From the NCBI GenBank assembly GCA_002347685.1, contig DDWS01000056.1, forward strand, positions 1-64,000: a stretch of DNA of 64,000 bases. Reading direction: 5' to 3'. Of the stretch, positions 18,067-27,057 are shown in pieces; the stretch's first letter is position 1; each line of letters opens with the position of its first letter. This stretch comes from Syntrophaceae bacterium UBA2280. GTDB lineage: Bacteria; Desulfobacterota; Syntrophia; Syntrophales; Smithellaceae. The position numbers and the translations under genes were made by a program. The notes below the pieces were generated by a model, which saw only the letters and a program-made list of their open reading frames with translations, was not told where the DNA came from and ran no database searches.

Positions 18067-18571
18067 GCCGTCACCGTCTCGTATTTGCTGTCATCATCTA
18101 TCCGTTTTAAGGTGCATGTTTCAAGTAGTTTTTTTTAATCTGAATTCTGTATTTAGCCCGGCATTCTCCGGATGTCGGCTCCAGACGCTAAACTGCATAC
18201 CGGCGAGGAGTGAGGAGCGTAAGTCCGGCGCATGAGACTGTGTCGTAATTCATTTTTGTGTCATTTCGAAGCGAAGCGAGAAATCTTGTTTTCAACAAAT
18301 TCAGTGCTTTAAGATTCCTCACATACGTTCGGAATGACATTCTTTCTAATTGTGACACAGCCTCGCATGCCGGATAAAGCACAAAGCGTGAAGTTTCCGT
18401 AAAAAGAAATTCAGGAGATCCCGAAAAAAATATCTTGCAAAGAATCCGGAAAAAGTTTAGGAGAACCCGACTTCAACAAAAATTTTATCATCATTTAAGC
18501 TTCAAAACAGGCACAGGTGTATTTCAGAAATTTGAAGGAATCATTTTTCTTGTCTGCGAGGGGGTGCGTTC
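18067..18571. other. Intergenic region with MITE-like repeat
   Basis: 505 bases without a gene between the DUF4301 gene and the RHS gene. It holds the inverted-repeat element described at 18234-18364. The rest shows no open frame or RNA gene that I can support; the final 40 bases include GAGGGGG, the ribosome binding site of the RHS gene. Confidence 0.6.
18234..18364. repeat. MITE-like palindromic element
   Basis: About 131 bases with imperfect terminal inverted repeats of some 35 bases: the left end starts GAGACTGTGTCGTAATT and the right end, read in reverse complement, GAGGCTGTGTCACAATT. Nested inside are GTCATTTCGAAGCGAAGCGA and its partner ending GTTCGGAATGAC, the GTCATTCCGA type palindrome common in anaerobic bacterial genomes. 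It encodes nothing. It lies right before the RHS locus. Non-autonomous mobile element is the best reading. Confidence 0.6.
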
Positions 18572-21500
18572 ATGCAGGGTAACGCCAGCGTATCAGCCGT
18601 GGTTACGGGTGTTCTTTTCAGTCTTCTTGTCATTTTGTCATCAACCGCGCAGGCGCAACTGACCATCAGCGGTTCCAATCAGATGAGCGTCGGGCAAAAG
18701 CAGACCTTCACGGCATCCGGCGGCAGCGGGGGATATGAATGGACCATGACAGGTGGCGGCAGCCTGACAGGATCAGGCGCTTCGGCAACCTATACCGCAC
18801 CCGGCACAAATCCGGACTGCGCGAGCAACCCGACCATCTGCGTGATGGATTCCAGCGGTCGAAAGACATGCTCACAGATTGCAGTAAACGGAAATCTAAC
18901 ATCGGCGATCGCCTCTGCTACATATAATGTTTCCTGTGAACTAAATGTACCGAAAGGTGCAATTCTCTGTAATACTCTCACTCATAACTACCCGGGCTAC
19001 GGAAATGCATGTTGCGGTATTCAGTATACATGTGGAGGTAATAAAGTTGACACTTACACTTCTTTTTGCTGGGACTATACTCCGAATAGTTGTTGGGGAA
19101 GTGCTTGGTGCGGTAAATTTTGCAGTGGTGGGCCATTCACAGAAGACTATAGGACTGATGAAATGAAAGCCAGTGGCTGCTGCCCTGCCGCCTTGTTGCC
19201 GCCGGACGAACCACCAGACCCGGACCCCGCCCCCAAAGACGAACCCAACGAAACCGGCGATTCGTGCGAAATCATAAAACCGTTGAATTCTACCGCCAAC
19301 CTCAAAAGCGGCAATTTGCATTTCTATCAGGATGCGGGGAGCCTCGTCCTGTCCTACAACAGCATCGACACCCTCGACGGGCCGGCGGGCAAAAAATGGA
19401 CGCATACCTACAATCTGTTTCTCACACCCGGCGCCGACAACGGCAAGCTGGTACTTCACACCGCCGACGGCAATGTCTTTCCCTTCCACCTCGATAGTTA
19501 CGTTTATCATCCCGTCGACAAAAGCGGCGATACGTCGCACATCATTAAAAACGCCAACAATAGCTACACCCGCATCCTGAAAAGCGGCGCGCGCGAAGAA
19601 TACAATGCCGCAGGCAAACTGACCTCCATCCGCGACAAAAACGGCAATACCACCACATTGACCTACAGCGGCGGTTTGCTTGCCTCGGTGACCGACCCCA
19701 ACGGCAGGACGACAACGATCACCCATACCTCCGGACGGATCACCGGCATCACCGATCCGCTGGGCCGGACCCATACCCTGTCCTACACCGGCGGCCTTTT
19801 GACCTCCGTCACCGATCCGGCAGGCCATGCCTGGACCTACAGCTACGACAGCGCGGGCCGGATGCTGACGAAAACCGATCCGGCGGGCCATGGGGTTACC
19901 TACACCTATGACGCAAACGGTAAAATCCTCACCTCCACCGACCCGGAAGGCCTGACCCGGACCATGAACTATACCGGTTCAAACGCAACCACGTTCACCG
20001 AAAAGGACGGCAGCCTCTGGACCTACAAATACGACCCGGTTTACGCCGTCAAAACCGAAATGACCGACCCGCTGGGCAACATCACCCGCTATACCTACAA
20101 CAGCAGGCGTAATCTGACCGCCACCATCGCCCCGGACGGTTCGACCACGAGTTACACCTACGATACGAACAGCAACATGACCTCCATGACCGACCCGCTG
20201 GGGAACACCACGCAATACGTTTACAACGCACAGAATCTGCCCACCCGGAGCACCGACCCGAAAGGCGGCGTGACCGCCTACACCTACGATTCAAACGGCA
20301 ACCCCCTGACGATCACCGACCCATCGGGCGCGACGACTGCTTTCCAGTACGACGCCAGAGGCAACGTCACCCGGATTACCGACGCCCGGAGCAAAGCCAC
20401 CACTTTGGCCTACGACGCGCAAAACAACCTGATCTCCATCACCGATCCTCTGGGCAAGGTATCCACCTTCACCTACGACGCCATGGGCAACCGTCTTTCC
20501 GCCACCGACCCGCTGGGCAACGTTACCCGGTTTACCTATAACGCCCTGAATCAGATGACGCAGGTTACCGACCCGAAAGGCAATGTCACCCATTACACCT
20601 ATGACTATAAAGGCAATATCCTGAGCGCCACCGATGCCAAAGGAAACCCCACCCACTACGACTATAACTACCGCGGCAACGTCACCCGGATTACCGACGC
20701 GCTGGGCGGCATCACCCGCATGACCTACGGCGCGCAGTCCTGCGGAACCGGCTGCGGCGGCGCGGAAAAAATCTCGGCGCTGACCGACGCCCTGAATCAC
20801 ACCACCGGCTATACCTATGATTCAGCCGGGAGATTGATCCAGGAAACCGACCCCCGGGGCAGAACGACAACCTTTGAATACGACCCCAATGGTCGGATGA
20901 CGGCTAAGACCAAGCCCGACGGCAGAACCATCACGTACCATTACGACGCGGCAGGCCGACTCCTGGAGCGGCGCTATCCCGACAACAGCGTTCACCGTTT
21001 CTCCTACGATCAAAACGGCAATCTGCTGGGCGCCACCAATCAGCATATCGCCTACTACTACAGCTATGACGCCAACCATCGCGTAAGCGGCGTGACGGAT
21101 TCCCGACTGCGCAACTTCGACTATCAATACGACGCCACAGGCAACCGCACCGCCATGACCTCACCCGACGGCGCGACCACCACCTACACCTACGACAACG
21201 CCGGCCGCCTGACCCGCATCGTCAACTATACGGGAACTTACGCCTTTACCTATGACAACGCCGGCAGACGGACCCGTCTGACCTATCCCAACGGCGCAGC
21301 GGCAACGTACGTCTATGACGCCAACAGCAACCTCACGCAGGTCAAACACGCCAAAGGCATTCTGTCCATTGCCGACCGTACTTATCGCTACGACGCCATC
21401 AACAACCGGACAAGACAGACACAGAACCTGAGCAGCGTCACCTACACCTACGATGCGATCAGCCGCCTGACGGCCAGCACGCAAAATGAAACCTACGGCT

Positions 21501-22549
21501 ACGATGCCGTCGGCAACCGGCTGACCGGTCCGAAAACCACCGATACGATGACCTACAATACGGGCAATGAGCAGATGAGCCTCAACCGTATCGCCTATGA
21601 ATACGATTTAAACGGCAACCGGATCAGGAGGACGAGAAATAACGGAGAGGTGACCACCTACGCCTACGACGATGAAAACCGCCTGATCCGGGTCACACAG
21701 GGCAGCACGACGATCACCTACGCCTACGATCCTTTCGGCAGGCGGATCGAGAAGAACGCAAACGGAGTCATCACGCAGTATGTCTATGACAACGAAGACA
21801 TCCTTATGGAATATGACGGATTGGGCAACCTCAAGGCCAGATACACGCATGGCCCCGGCATTGACGAGCCGCTGGCCGTCCAGCAGGGCAACAACACCTA
21901 TTACTACCATGCCGACGGCCTGGGCAGCATTGTGGTCATCACCAACAGCGTCGGATTAAGGGTAAAAACCTATGCCTACGATTCCTTCGGAAACATGACG
22001 CAGACGGGCAATATCACCCAGCCCTACACCTACACGGCAAGAGAACACGACCCCGAAACCGGGCTTTACTATTACCGGGCAAGATATTATGATCCGAGGG
22101 CCGGAAGGTTTATCACCAGAGACCCCATCGGCTTCGAAGGTGGCGATGTGAATCTGTATGCGTATGTGGGAAATAATCCGGTGAATTGGGTGGATCCATT
22201 CGGTCTTGAAGTATTGGTATGCAATCGCAAGGTTAAGGGTTTCCCTTTTGTTGGAAACCATGCCTATGCGTGGGATACCACGACGAATTCCGCCGAAGGT
22301 ATGCGCGGAAGTTCCGGAAGCGGGGCGGAATCAAACGAAAAAGGTCGTGCTGGGGGAGATCCATGCAATGAGGTGGCAGGTAGCAAAGGCAAAGAAAAAG
22401 ACATTATGGATTTCATGAAGCAGAACCAAAACAACGGAATGTGGTTTCCCTTTGCCAATGATTGTCATAACGCCGTCCAGGATGCGGTGAAAAAAGCTGG
22501 CCTAAAATATCCCGGTGCGCCGGGCGGTAGATTCGGTGCGCCACGATGA
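18572..22549 (+). CDS. Sec-exported RHS/YD-repeat protein with C-terminal toxin domain
   Basis: Polymorphic toxin of 1325 aa. Order: Sec signal peptide (1-28, cleavage after AQA), an Ig-like segment (30-95), a cysteine-rich segment (about 100-215) and a proline/aspartate-rich linker, a DUF6531-like beginning (NLKSGNLHFYQDAGSLVLSY), then more than 25 YD repeats (DPLGN, YTYDANG and similar), the RHS core ending DPETGLYYYRARYYDPRAGR and DPFGL (1208-1212), and a 113-aa variable tip (1213-1325). The tip has NHAYAWD and NDCHNAVQDA, suggestive of a permuted papain-like His/Cys pair. GAGGGGG lies 7 bases before the ATG. No type VI secretion genes are nearby, so surface display through Sec is inferred. 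Its last 4 bases overlap the immunity candidate. Confidence 0.9.
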   Translation: MQGNASVSAVVTGVLFSLLVILSSTAQAQLTISGSNQMSVGQKQTFTASGGSGGYEWTMTGGGSLTGSGASATYTAPGTNPDCASNPTICVMDSSGRKTCSQIAVNGNLTSAIASATYNVSCELNVPKGAILCNTLTHNYPGYGNACCGIQYTCGGNKVDTYTSFCWDYTPNSCWGSAWCGKFCSGGPFTEDYRTDEMKASGCCPAALLPPDEPPDPDPAPKDEPNETGDSCEIIKPLNSTANLKSGNLHFYQDAGSLVLSYNSIDTLDGPAGKKWTHTYNLFLTPGADNGKLVLHTADGNVFPFHLDSYVYHPVDKSGDTSHIIKNANNSYTRILKSGAREEYNAAGKLTSIRDKNGNTTTLTYSGGLLASVTDPNGRTTTITHTSGRITGITDPLGRTHTLSYTGGLLTSVTDPAGHAWTYSYDSAGRMLTKTDPAGHGVTYTYDANGKILTSTDPEGLTRTMNYTGSNATTFTEKDGSLWTYKYDPVYAVKTEMTDPLGNITRYTYNSRRNLTATIAPDGSTTSYTYDTNSNMTSMTDPLGNTTQYVYNAQNLPTRSTDPKGGVTAYTYDSNGNPLTITDPSGATTAFQYDARGNVTRITDARSKATTLAYDAQNNLISITDPLGKVSTFTYDAMGNRLSATDPLGNVTRFTYNALNQMTQVTDPKGNVTHYTYDYKGNILSATDAKGNPTHYDYNYRGNVTRITDALGGITRMTYGAQSCGTGCGGAEKISALTDALNHTTGYTYDSAGRLIQETDPRGRTTTFEYDPNGRMTAKTKPDGRTITYHYDAAGRLLERRYPDNSVHRFSYDQNGNLLGATNQHIAYYYSYDANHRVSGVTDSRLRNFDYQYDATGNRTAMTSPDGATTTYTYDNAGRLTRIVNYTGTYAFTYDNAGRRTRLTYPNGAAATYVYDANSNLTQVKHAKGILSIADRTYRYDAINNRTRQTQNLSSVTYTYDAISRLTASTQNETYGYDAVGNRLTGPKTTDTMTYNTGNEQMSLNRIAYEYDLNGNRIRRTRNNGEVTTYAYDDENRLIRVTQGSTTITYAYDPFGRRIEKNANGVITQYVYDNEDILMEYDGLGNLKARYTHGPGIDEPLAVQQGNNTYYYHADGLGSIVVITNSVGLRVKTYAYDSFGNMTQTGNITQPYTYTAREHDPETGLYYYRARYYDPRAGRFITRDPIGFEGGDVNLYAYVGNNPVNWVDPFGLEVLVCNRKVKGFPFVGNHAYAWDTTTNSAEGMRGSSGSGAESNEKGRAGGDPCNEVAGSKGKEKDIMDFMKQNQNNGMWFPFANDCHNAVQDAVKKAGLKYPGAPGGRFGAPR
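21422..22122 (+). repeat. RHS core duplication, copy 1
   Basis: About 700 bases of the RHS core are repeated at 23169-23869 with a constant offset of 1747 bases and no gaps. Only about ten substitutions are visible, so identity is roughly 98-99 percent. Homology stops at the codons after RFITRDP, exactly where the variable toxin tips begin. Confidence 0.9.
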
Positions 22550-23133
22550 AAACTTTTCAGTTAAAGTACGTGGCGCTTATTGCGATGATTAGCTTCTATG
22601 CTGTTGGAGTTGTTATGGCGGATACTGATTACGGAAGTCTTAAGCGCATTTCGGATAAGGTCGTGGCCAATATGCCGAATACTTGGCGGGTGGTTGAGCA
22701 AAAAACCGGCGTCATTCCTTATGGTCACTATGACGGGTTGAAATATGAGGGTCCGGGTGGACTGGCCCTCGTGCTGGAAGGCGGCAGGATTGTTTTCTTC
22801 CATTGGAAAGACAAAAACGGCACTTGGCATCGTGAACCATTGGCCAAGGAATCTCTTGAAATATGGATAATGCCGCCTGAATATCATCAAAGCTGGAAAC
22901 GCTTTTTTGTCATGAAGAGCCCGGTGCCAGCGGAAATGATTTATGAGGGCAAAGCGGCAAAGGTTTATGCTTATCCTACCCATCACATCGCGTCTATTGA
23001 GAAATTTGATGAGATAGTGTCATCGCTTCCCACAGTGACAACAAGTTGGCCAGATTCACCCTATCATACGGGGCGTCTGTCTTGGACCACCTGGAGGGAA
23101 GACATCAGTAGAGCACTAGGGGACGAGCACTAG
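22546..23133 (+). CDS. Candidate secreted immunity protein of the RHS toxin
   Basis: A 195-aa protein whose ATG overlaps the RHS stop codon (ATGA), so it is made right after the toxin. Residues 1-25 form a Sec signal peptide (cleavage after VMA); the mature part is a small soluble domain with many aromatic residues (RIVFFHWKDKNGTWH, EIWIMPPEYHQSWKRFF) and no family that I recognise. Position and signal peptide suggest an immunity protein acting in the periplasm, which implies that the toxin works there too. Function is inferred from context only. Confidence 0.65.
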   Translation: MKTFQLKYVALIAMISFYAVGVVMADTDYGSLKRISDKVVANMPNTWRVVEQKTGVIPYGHYDGLKYEGPGGLALVLEGGRIVFFHWKDKNGTWHREPLAKESLEIWIMPPEYHQSWKRFFVMKSPVPAEMIYEGKAAKVYAYPTHHIASIEKFDEIVSSLPTVTTSWPDSPYHTGRLSWTTWREDISRALGDEH

Positions 23134-23165
23134 TCCTCGGGGAATTCCGGGGACAGTGTACTTAA

Positions 23166-24344
23166 TTGCAGAACCTGAGCAGCGTACCCTACACCTACGA
23201 TGCGATCAGCCGCCTGACGGGCAGCACGCAAAATGAAACCTACGGCTACGATGCCGTCGGCAACCGGCTGACCGGTCCGAAAACCACCGATACGATGACC
23301 TACAATACGGGCAATGAGCAGATGAGCCTCAACCGTATCGCCTATGAATACGATTTAAACGGAAACCGGATCAGGAGGACGAGAAATAACGGAGAGGTGA
23401 CCACCTACGCCTACGACGATGAAAACCGCCTGATCCGGGTCACACAGGGCAGCACGACGATCACCTACGCCTACGATCCTTTCGGCAGGCGGATCGAGAA
23501 GAACGCAAACGGAGTCATCACGCAGTATGTCTATGACAACGAAGACATCCTTATGGAATATGACGGATTGGGCAACCTCAAGGCCAGATACACGCATGGC
23601 CCCGGCATTGACGAGCCGCTGGCCGTCCAGCAGGGCAACAACACCTATTACTACCATGCCAACGGCCTGGGCAGCATTGTGGTCATCACCAACAGCGTCG
23701 GATTAAGGGTAAAAACCTATGCCTACGATTCCTTCGGAAACATGACGCAGACGGGCAATATCAACCAGCCCTACACCTACACGGCAAGAGAACACGACCC
23801 CGAAACCGGGCTTTACTATTACCGGGCAAGATATTATGATCCGAGAGCCGGAAGGTTTATCACGAGAGATCCGATACTGCATCCTTCTAATGGAAATGGC
23901 AACGGTTGCAGAGGAAGCAATTTAGCATATCAGAATGGTGTGCCATCATTTGAAGAGATGCAAAAGAATCCGCAAAACTTGAATCCTTATGCATATGCGG
24001 GAAATAATCCAATAAATTTCAGTGATCCTCTGGGATTAGCATGTGGGTCAGGGAAGTGGGAACCATATATACCAGATAACTATGGTGCTTGGAGCTTTAC
24101 AGGCCCATGCCAAAATCATGATAATTGCTATGATACCTGCGGCAATTCAAAAGCTGGTTGTGACATTAAATTTTACTTTGACATGCTTGGTGTGTGCGCA
24201 CGTATTGGCGGAGCATTATCCAGCACTGGAGCATCGTGTGTTTCTGCGGCGAGTATTTATTATGCAGCCGTCGCAGGAACAAGTGCCGCGCAGAAAGCTT
24301 ATGAAGATGCGCAAAATACCGCGTGCAACGGTTGTAAGAAATAA
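23166..24344 (+). pseudogene. Displaced RHS tip with phospholipase A2 toxin domain
   Basis: The frame (up to 392 aa) begins directly after a stop codon and only has a TTG with no good ribosome binding site, so it is an orphan tip rather than a full gene. Residues 1-236 repeat the RHS core of the upstream gene almost exactly; then a new tip follows, with a second core-like NPYAYAGNNPINFSDPLGL and a toxin domain holding GPCQNHDNCYDTCG (about 312-325), the CxxHDxCYxxC active-site motif of phospholipase A2 (His-Asp pair), and more paired cysteines. Likely silent until recombined into the full RHS gene. Membrane lipid hydrolysis is expected. Confidence 0.8.
23169..23869 (+). repeat. RHS core duplication, copy 2
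   Basis: Second copy of the 700-base RHS core segment found at 21422-22122. It supplies a long homology arm for exchanging the toxin tips. Just before it (23138-23167) is a short sequence, GGGGAATTCCGGGGACAG followed by TGTACTTAATT, that looks like the end of a REP-type repeat and may mark the breakpoint. Confidence 0.9.
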
Positions 24345-24359
24345 TGAAAGGAAATGATT

Positions 24360-24740
24360 ATGAAGAATAGTCATCTGATTATATTAAGAGTTCTATCAAT
24401 ATTCTTTGGATTATCTATTTTGTTAGGGTCTTTATGGTTCGGAGACTATTATCAATCAGCATCGCTTTCTTCAATTCTATTTGAAATTTCGACAGCGGTG
24501 GCACTATTGACTTTCGCATGCATGCCAAATTTTCTGATTAGAAATACTATAGTACGTATTATTTTAATCGGTGGGATGCTTATTGGAGGCGCAAATTGCA
24601 TATACAAAATACCTGGACATTGTAAAATGGTAAATGGGCCTGATTATGGTGCCATAATTATACAACTGATTATTCTATGTATAATCATTATCATATTAAG
24701 ATATCTAATAAAGTTGAGAAAAGACAGTAAATCAACTTAA
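24360..24740 (+). CDS. Candidate membrane immunity protein of the PLA2 toxin
   Basis: A 126-aa protein with four hydrophobic helices (about residues 6-27, 38-55, 66-84 and 98-120) and a short basic C-terminus (KLRKDSKST). The ATG at 24360 follows AAAGGA; an in-frame ATG at 24354 is too close to that site. It starts 15 bases after the orphan phospholipase tip and is followed by a strong terminator. Immunity to a lipid-attacking toxin by an integral membrane protein is plausible but inferred from position. Base composition is clearly more A+T rich than the surrounding genes, a sign of recent acquisition. Confidence 0.6.
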   Translation: MKNSHLIILRVLSIFFGLSILLGSLWFGDYYQSASLSSILFEISTAVALLTFACMPNFLIRNTIVRIILIGGMLIGGANCIYKIPGHCKMVNGPDYGAIIIQLIILCIIIIILRYLIKLRKDSKST

Positions 24741-24767
24741 TAGGTCACTACATGTTTAGTACTTCCG

Positions 24768-24808
24768 GCGGTTGAAGCTTTTTTCTTCAACCGCCTTTTT
24801 GTTTTTTG
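24768..24808 (+). terminator. Rho-independent terminator of the RHS locus
   Basis: GGCGGTTGAAG (24768-24778) pairs exactly with CTTCAACCGCC (24786-24796), with a T-rich loop, followed by TTTTTGTTTTTT. A textbook terminator at the end of the toxin-immunity genes. Confidence 0.9.
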
Positions 24809-24916
24809 CTTTCCAAAGGGCAGGCGCTGGGCCGTGGGATGATAAAGTTCTTGGAATCGGAAAACTTTTATCGTGGTGTGTTATTGTTATCCAATTTTTC
24901 TTAATATGAGCGCAAT

Positions 24917-24935
24917 AGGGAACATCCTATGTTCC
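24917..24935. repeat. Short repeat at left border of the abfD island
   Basis: AGGGAACATCCTATGTTCC resembles AGGGGACATCCTATAATGTT(CC) at 30152-30173, on the other side of the abfD island. The two differ by one substitution and a 2-3 base insertion. The surrounding 24809-25020 carries no gene that I can support. Confidence 0.4.
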
Positions 24936-25020
24936 TCCGGGATAACCGGCTCTTCCCTGCATTCATCCATCGCAACCATTGCTGCACGATCCTGTTTTAT
25001 CTTCCTTACTGACTGCTTTG

Positions 25021-26460
25021 TTATTCATCGATCCCGGCCAGGGTTTTTGCCCATTGAATCTTCTGCTGCAGATTACCCAGACGCTGATACATGACGCGTT
25101 GGCTCTGCGGAGGACCTGCGCCGTGCATGCTTTCCACAAGGCAGGTTCCTCCCGTCATATTCTCCAGCAATCGTAATATTTTCATCCGTGACTCCGTCGG
25201 GACGCTTTCCACACCCGCCAGATATTTCTTTACATGCTTTCCGATTTCCGGGCTTCTGAGGTCCTGATCGAAAGGAAGAGTAGCCATAACCCCTCCGGCA
25301 ATATCATGGGCCAGACGTGAAATCTCATAGATGTTCCGGGTAATGTTATGTTTGGTGCAGTTGGCCAGGAGAGGGTCGGGATAGAAGGCGCCGCTCTTCA
25401 TTTTATAGCCCATCGCTGAACAGGCGATGGAACCGGCATAAACCGTTTCCGCCAGGTGCATCATCTCAATGAGTTTATCCTTGATATGAGATGCGTTAGC
25501 GGTTCCCTGGTACTGGGCGGCCAGAGCAGTGGCTCCGATCATGACGTCTGAAAGACCGCCCTTGCATGCACCATAGTTCTGGCGGTGTAAAGTGGCAAAG
25601 CGCTCAACGATCATGCCGCTGTACTCGATTTCTCCGCACATGAAGACCCGTTCCCAGGGAACAAACACATCCTCGAAAATGACCAGGGCCTCGCCGCCCA
25701 CAACGCCATATTTCTTATTTCCTGCGTCGATACCTTCTTCATGTTTCCTTTCCTCATTGGACTGGCGGCCGAAAATGAGCGTAATACCTTTTGCGTTGAG
25801 GGGAACAGCAGCCGCAACCACATATGCTTCATCCCCTTTAACCATGTTCTGTGTCGGCAGAATCAGGATTTCATGGCTGTTGACGGCGCCGGTCATATGG
25901 GCCTTCGCCCCCCGGATCACGATGCCATCTTCTCTTTTTTCGACAACATGCGTGAACAGATCCGGGTCGGACTGTTCACTGGGGCGCTTGGACCGGTCGC
26001 CCTTGGGGTCTGTCATGCCGCCGACCACCATCAGGTTCTCCGATTGAATGTACTTTAAAAACGCCACAAATCTTTTGAAGTATGACGTCCCTTTGGCCTC
26101 GTCGATCTCATAAGTGGTCGAGTACATGGCATTCATGGCATCAAATCCCACGCACCGCTGGTAACAGCTTCCCGTTTCATGAGATATGAGCCGGAGCATT
26201 AAAACTTTTTTAATCAGATCATCCACGGATTGGTGAATATGCGTAAAGCGGTTGATCTTGTTTCCCGTGAGGTGGCTTGTCGCCGTCATCAGATCTTCAT
26301 TTTCCGGCTGGAGGGCCAGTTCATAGGTCTTGGCCGCCGCATTGATATGTGGCATCAGGGCCGGATGGGCGGTGACATCCTCCACGCGCTTCCCTTTGTA
26401 ATAGATATTCAATTTTTGCTTCTTTAAGCTTTCAATATAATCCTGCTTTGTTTTGATCAT
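25021..26460 (-). CDS. abfD: 4-hydroxybutyryl-CoA dehydratase / vinylacetyl-CoA isomerase
   Basis: FAD and [4Fe-4S] enzyme that converts 4-hydroxybutyryl-CoA to crotonyl-CoA by a ketyl-radical route. The protein (479 aa) keeps all four cluster ligands at the positions known for the Clostridium aminobutyricum enzyme: C99 and C103 in SCYQRC, H292 and C299 in HRQNYGAC. This separates it from 4-hydroxyphenylacetate 3-hydroxylases, which share the fold but lack the cluster. It is oxygen sensitive in known cases, fitting an anaerobe. It lies last in a minus-strand unit after an SDR and an acyl-CoA dehydrogenase remnant, driven from the sigma-54 promoter at 27903-27918. Confidence 0.93.
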   Translation of the reverse strand: MIKTKQDYIESLKKQKLNIYYKGKRVEDVTAHPALMPHINAAAKTYELALQPENEDLMTATSHLTGNKINRFTHIHQSVDDLIKKVLMLRLISHETGSCYQRCVGFDAMNAMYSTTYEIDEAKGTSYFKRFVAFLKYIQSENLMVVGGMTDPKGDRSKRPSEQSDPDLFTHVVEKREDGIVIRGAKAHMTGAVNSHEILILPTQNMVKGDEAYVVAAAVPLNAKGITLIFGRQSNEERKHEEGIDAGNKKYGVVGGEALVIFEDVFVPWERVFMCGEIEYSGMIVERFATLHRQNYGACKGGLSDVMIGATALAAQYQGTANASHIKDKLIEMMHLAETVYAGSIACSAMGYKMKSGAFYPDPLLANCTKHNITRNIYEISRLAHDIAGGVMATLPFDQDLRSPEIGKHVKKYLAGVESVPTESRMKILRLLENMTGGTCLVESMHGAGPPQSQRVMYQRLGNLQQKIQWAKTLAGIDE

Positions 26461-26477
26461 ATACTTCTCCCTTTATT

Positions 26478-27023
26478 TTATGATTTTGTGTAGAGTGCGT
26501 CCGTCATCTGCAGTAAAGACCGGTCATTCTTCCGGATAGCCAGAATCTTTCCGTAAACCATGGGCAAAAGCGAATGGATATAAAACTTTGCCGTCAGAAT
26601 TTTTGCCGCATAAAACGTTTCGTCGCCATTGCTGTTTCCGGCTTTTCCCGCAGCAATGACAGCCTGCCAGATCAACATCCATCCCATCACGACATCACCC
26701 ACAATTTCCAGATAGGGCGACGCCCAGGAATAGGCGAGAAATGAATCATCCGTGTCCGTTGCGGCCAGGAGCTCCGTCGTCAGGTATTCCAGTGCCGTAA
26801 TGCTTTTTTCAAGTTCGTCGGCACAGTGAGATAAATCGGCAATCCCCTTCGCTTCTTCGACTGCCGCCTTCATGTTATCCAGCAGAGCGGCAAGAGCCGC
26901 GCCCTTTTTCATTCTGATTTTGCGGCCGAAGAGATCCAGCGCCTGAATGGCGTTTGTTCCTTCGTAAATGGACGTAATTTTGCTGTCCCGGGCACACTGC
27001 TCTACCTTTACCTTGAAATACAA
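26478..27023 (-). pseudogene. C-terminal fragment of an acyl-CoA dehydrogenase
   Basis: Only the last 181 residues of an acyl-CoA dehydrogenase remain: it starts at VEQCARDSKITSIYEGTNAI, the conserved substrate-FAD segment near residue 400 of the full family, and runs through the C-terminal extension seen in the large (about 600 aa) subgroup. The first two thirds are missing. The frame begins with a TTG at 27023. Just upstream in another frame, ATGAAAGCAGTTGTATTTCA encodes MKAVVFQGKG, the usual N-terminus of zinc alcohol dehydrogenases, so a deletion seems to have joined the start of one gene to the end of another. Catalytically dead as written. Confidence 0.8.
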
Positions 27024-27057
27024 CTGCTTTCATTTATTGCACGCCCCTTCCATCTTC

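Noticed and set aside
18941..19891. 316-codon minus-strand frame and several similar ones through 21910
   Set aside because: They are shadows of the regular YD repeats of the RHS gene, which produce repetitive glycine-valine-rich antisense frames.
22546..23133. Treating the 195-aa protein as part of the RHS protein by frameshift
   Set aside because: It has its own signal peptide and an ATGA overlap, the typical layout of a separate immunity gene.
24741..25020. Transposase gene between the RHS locus and abfD
   Set aside because: Repeat-like bits are present, but no open frame with transposase motifs could be found.
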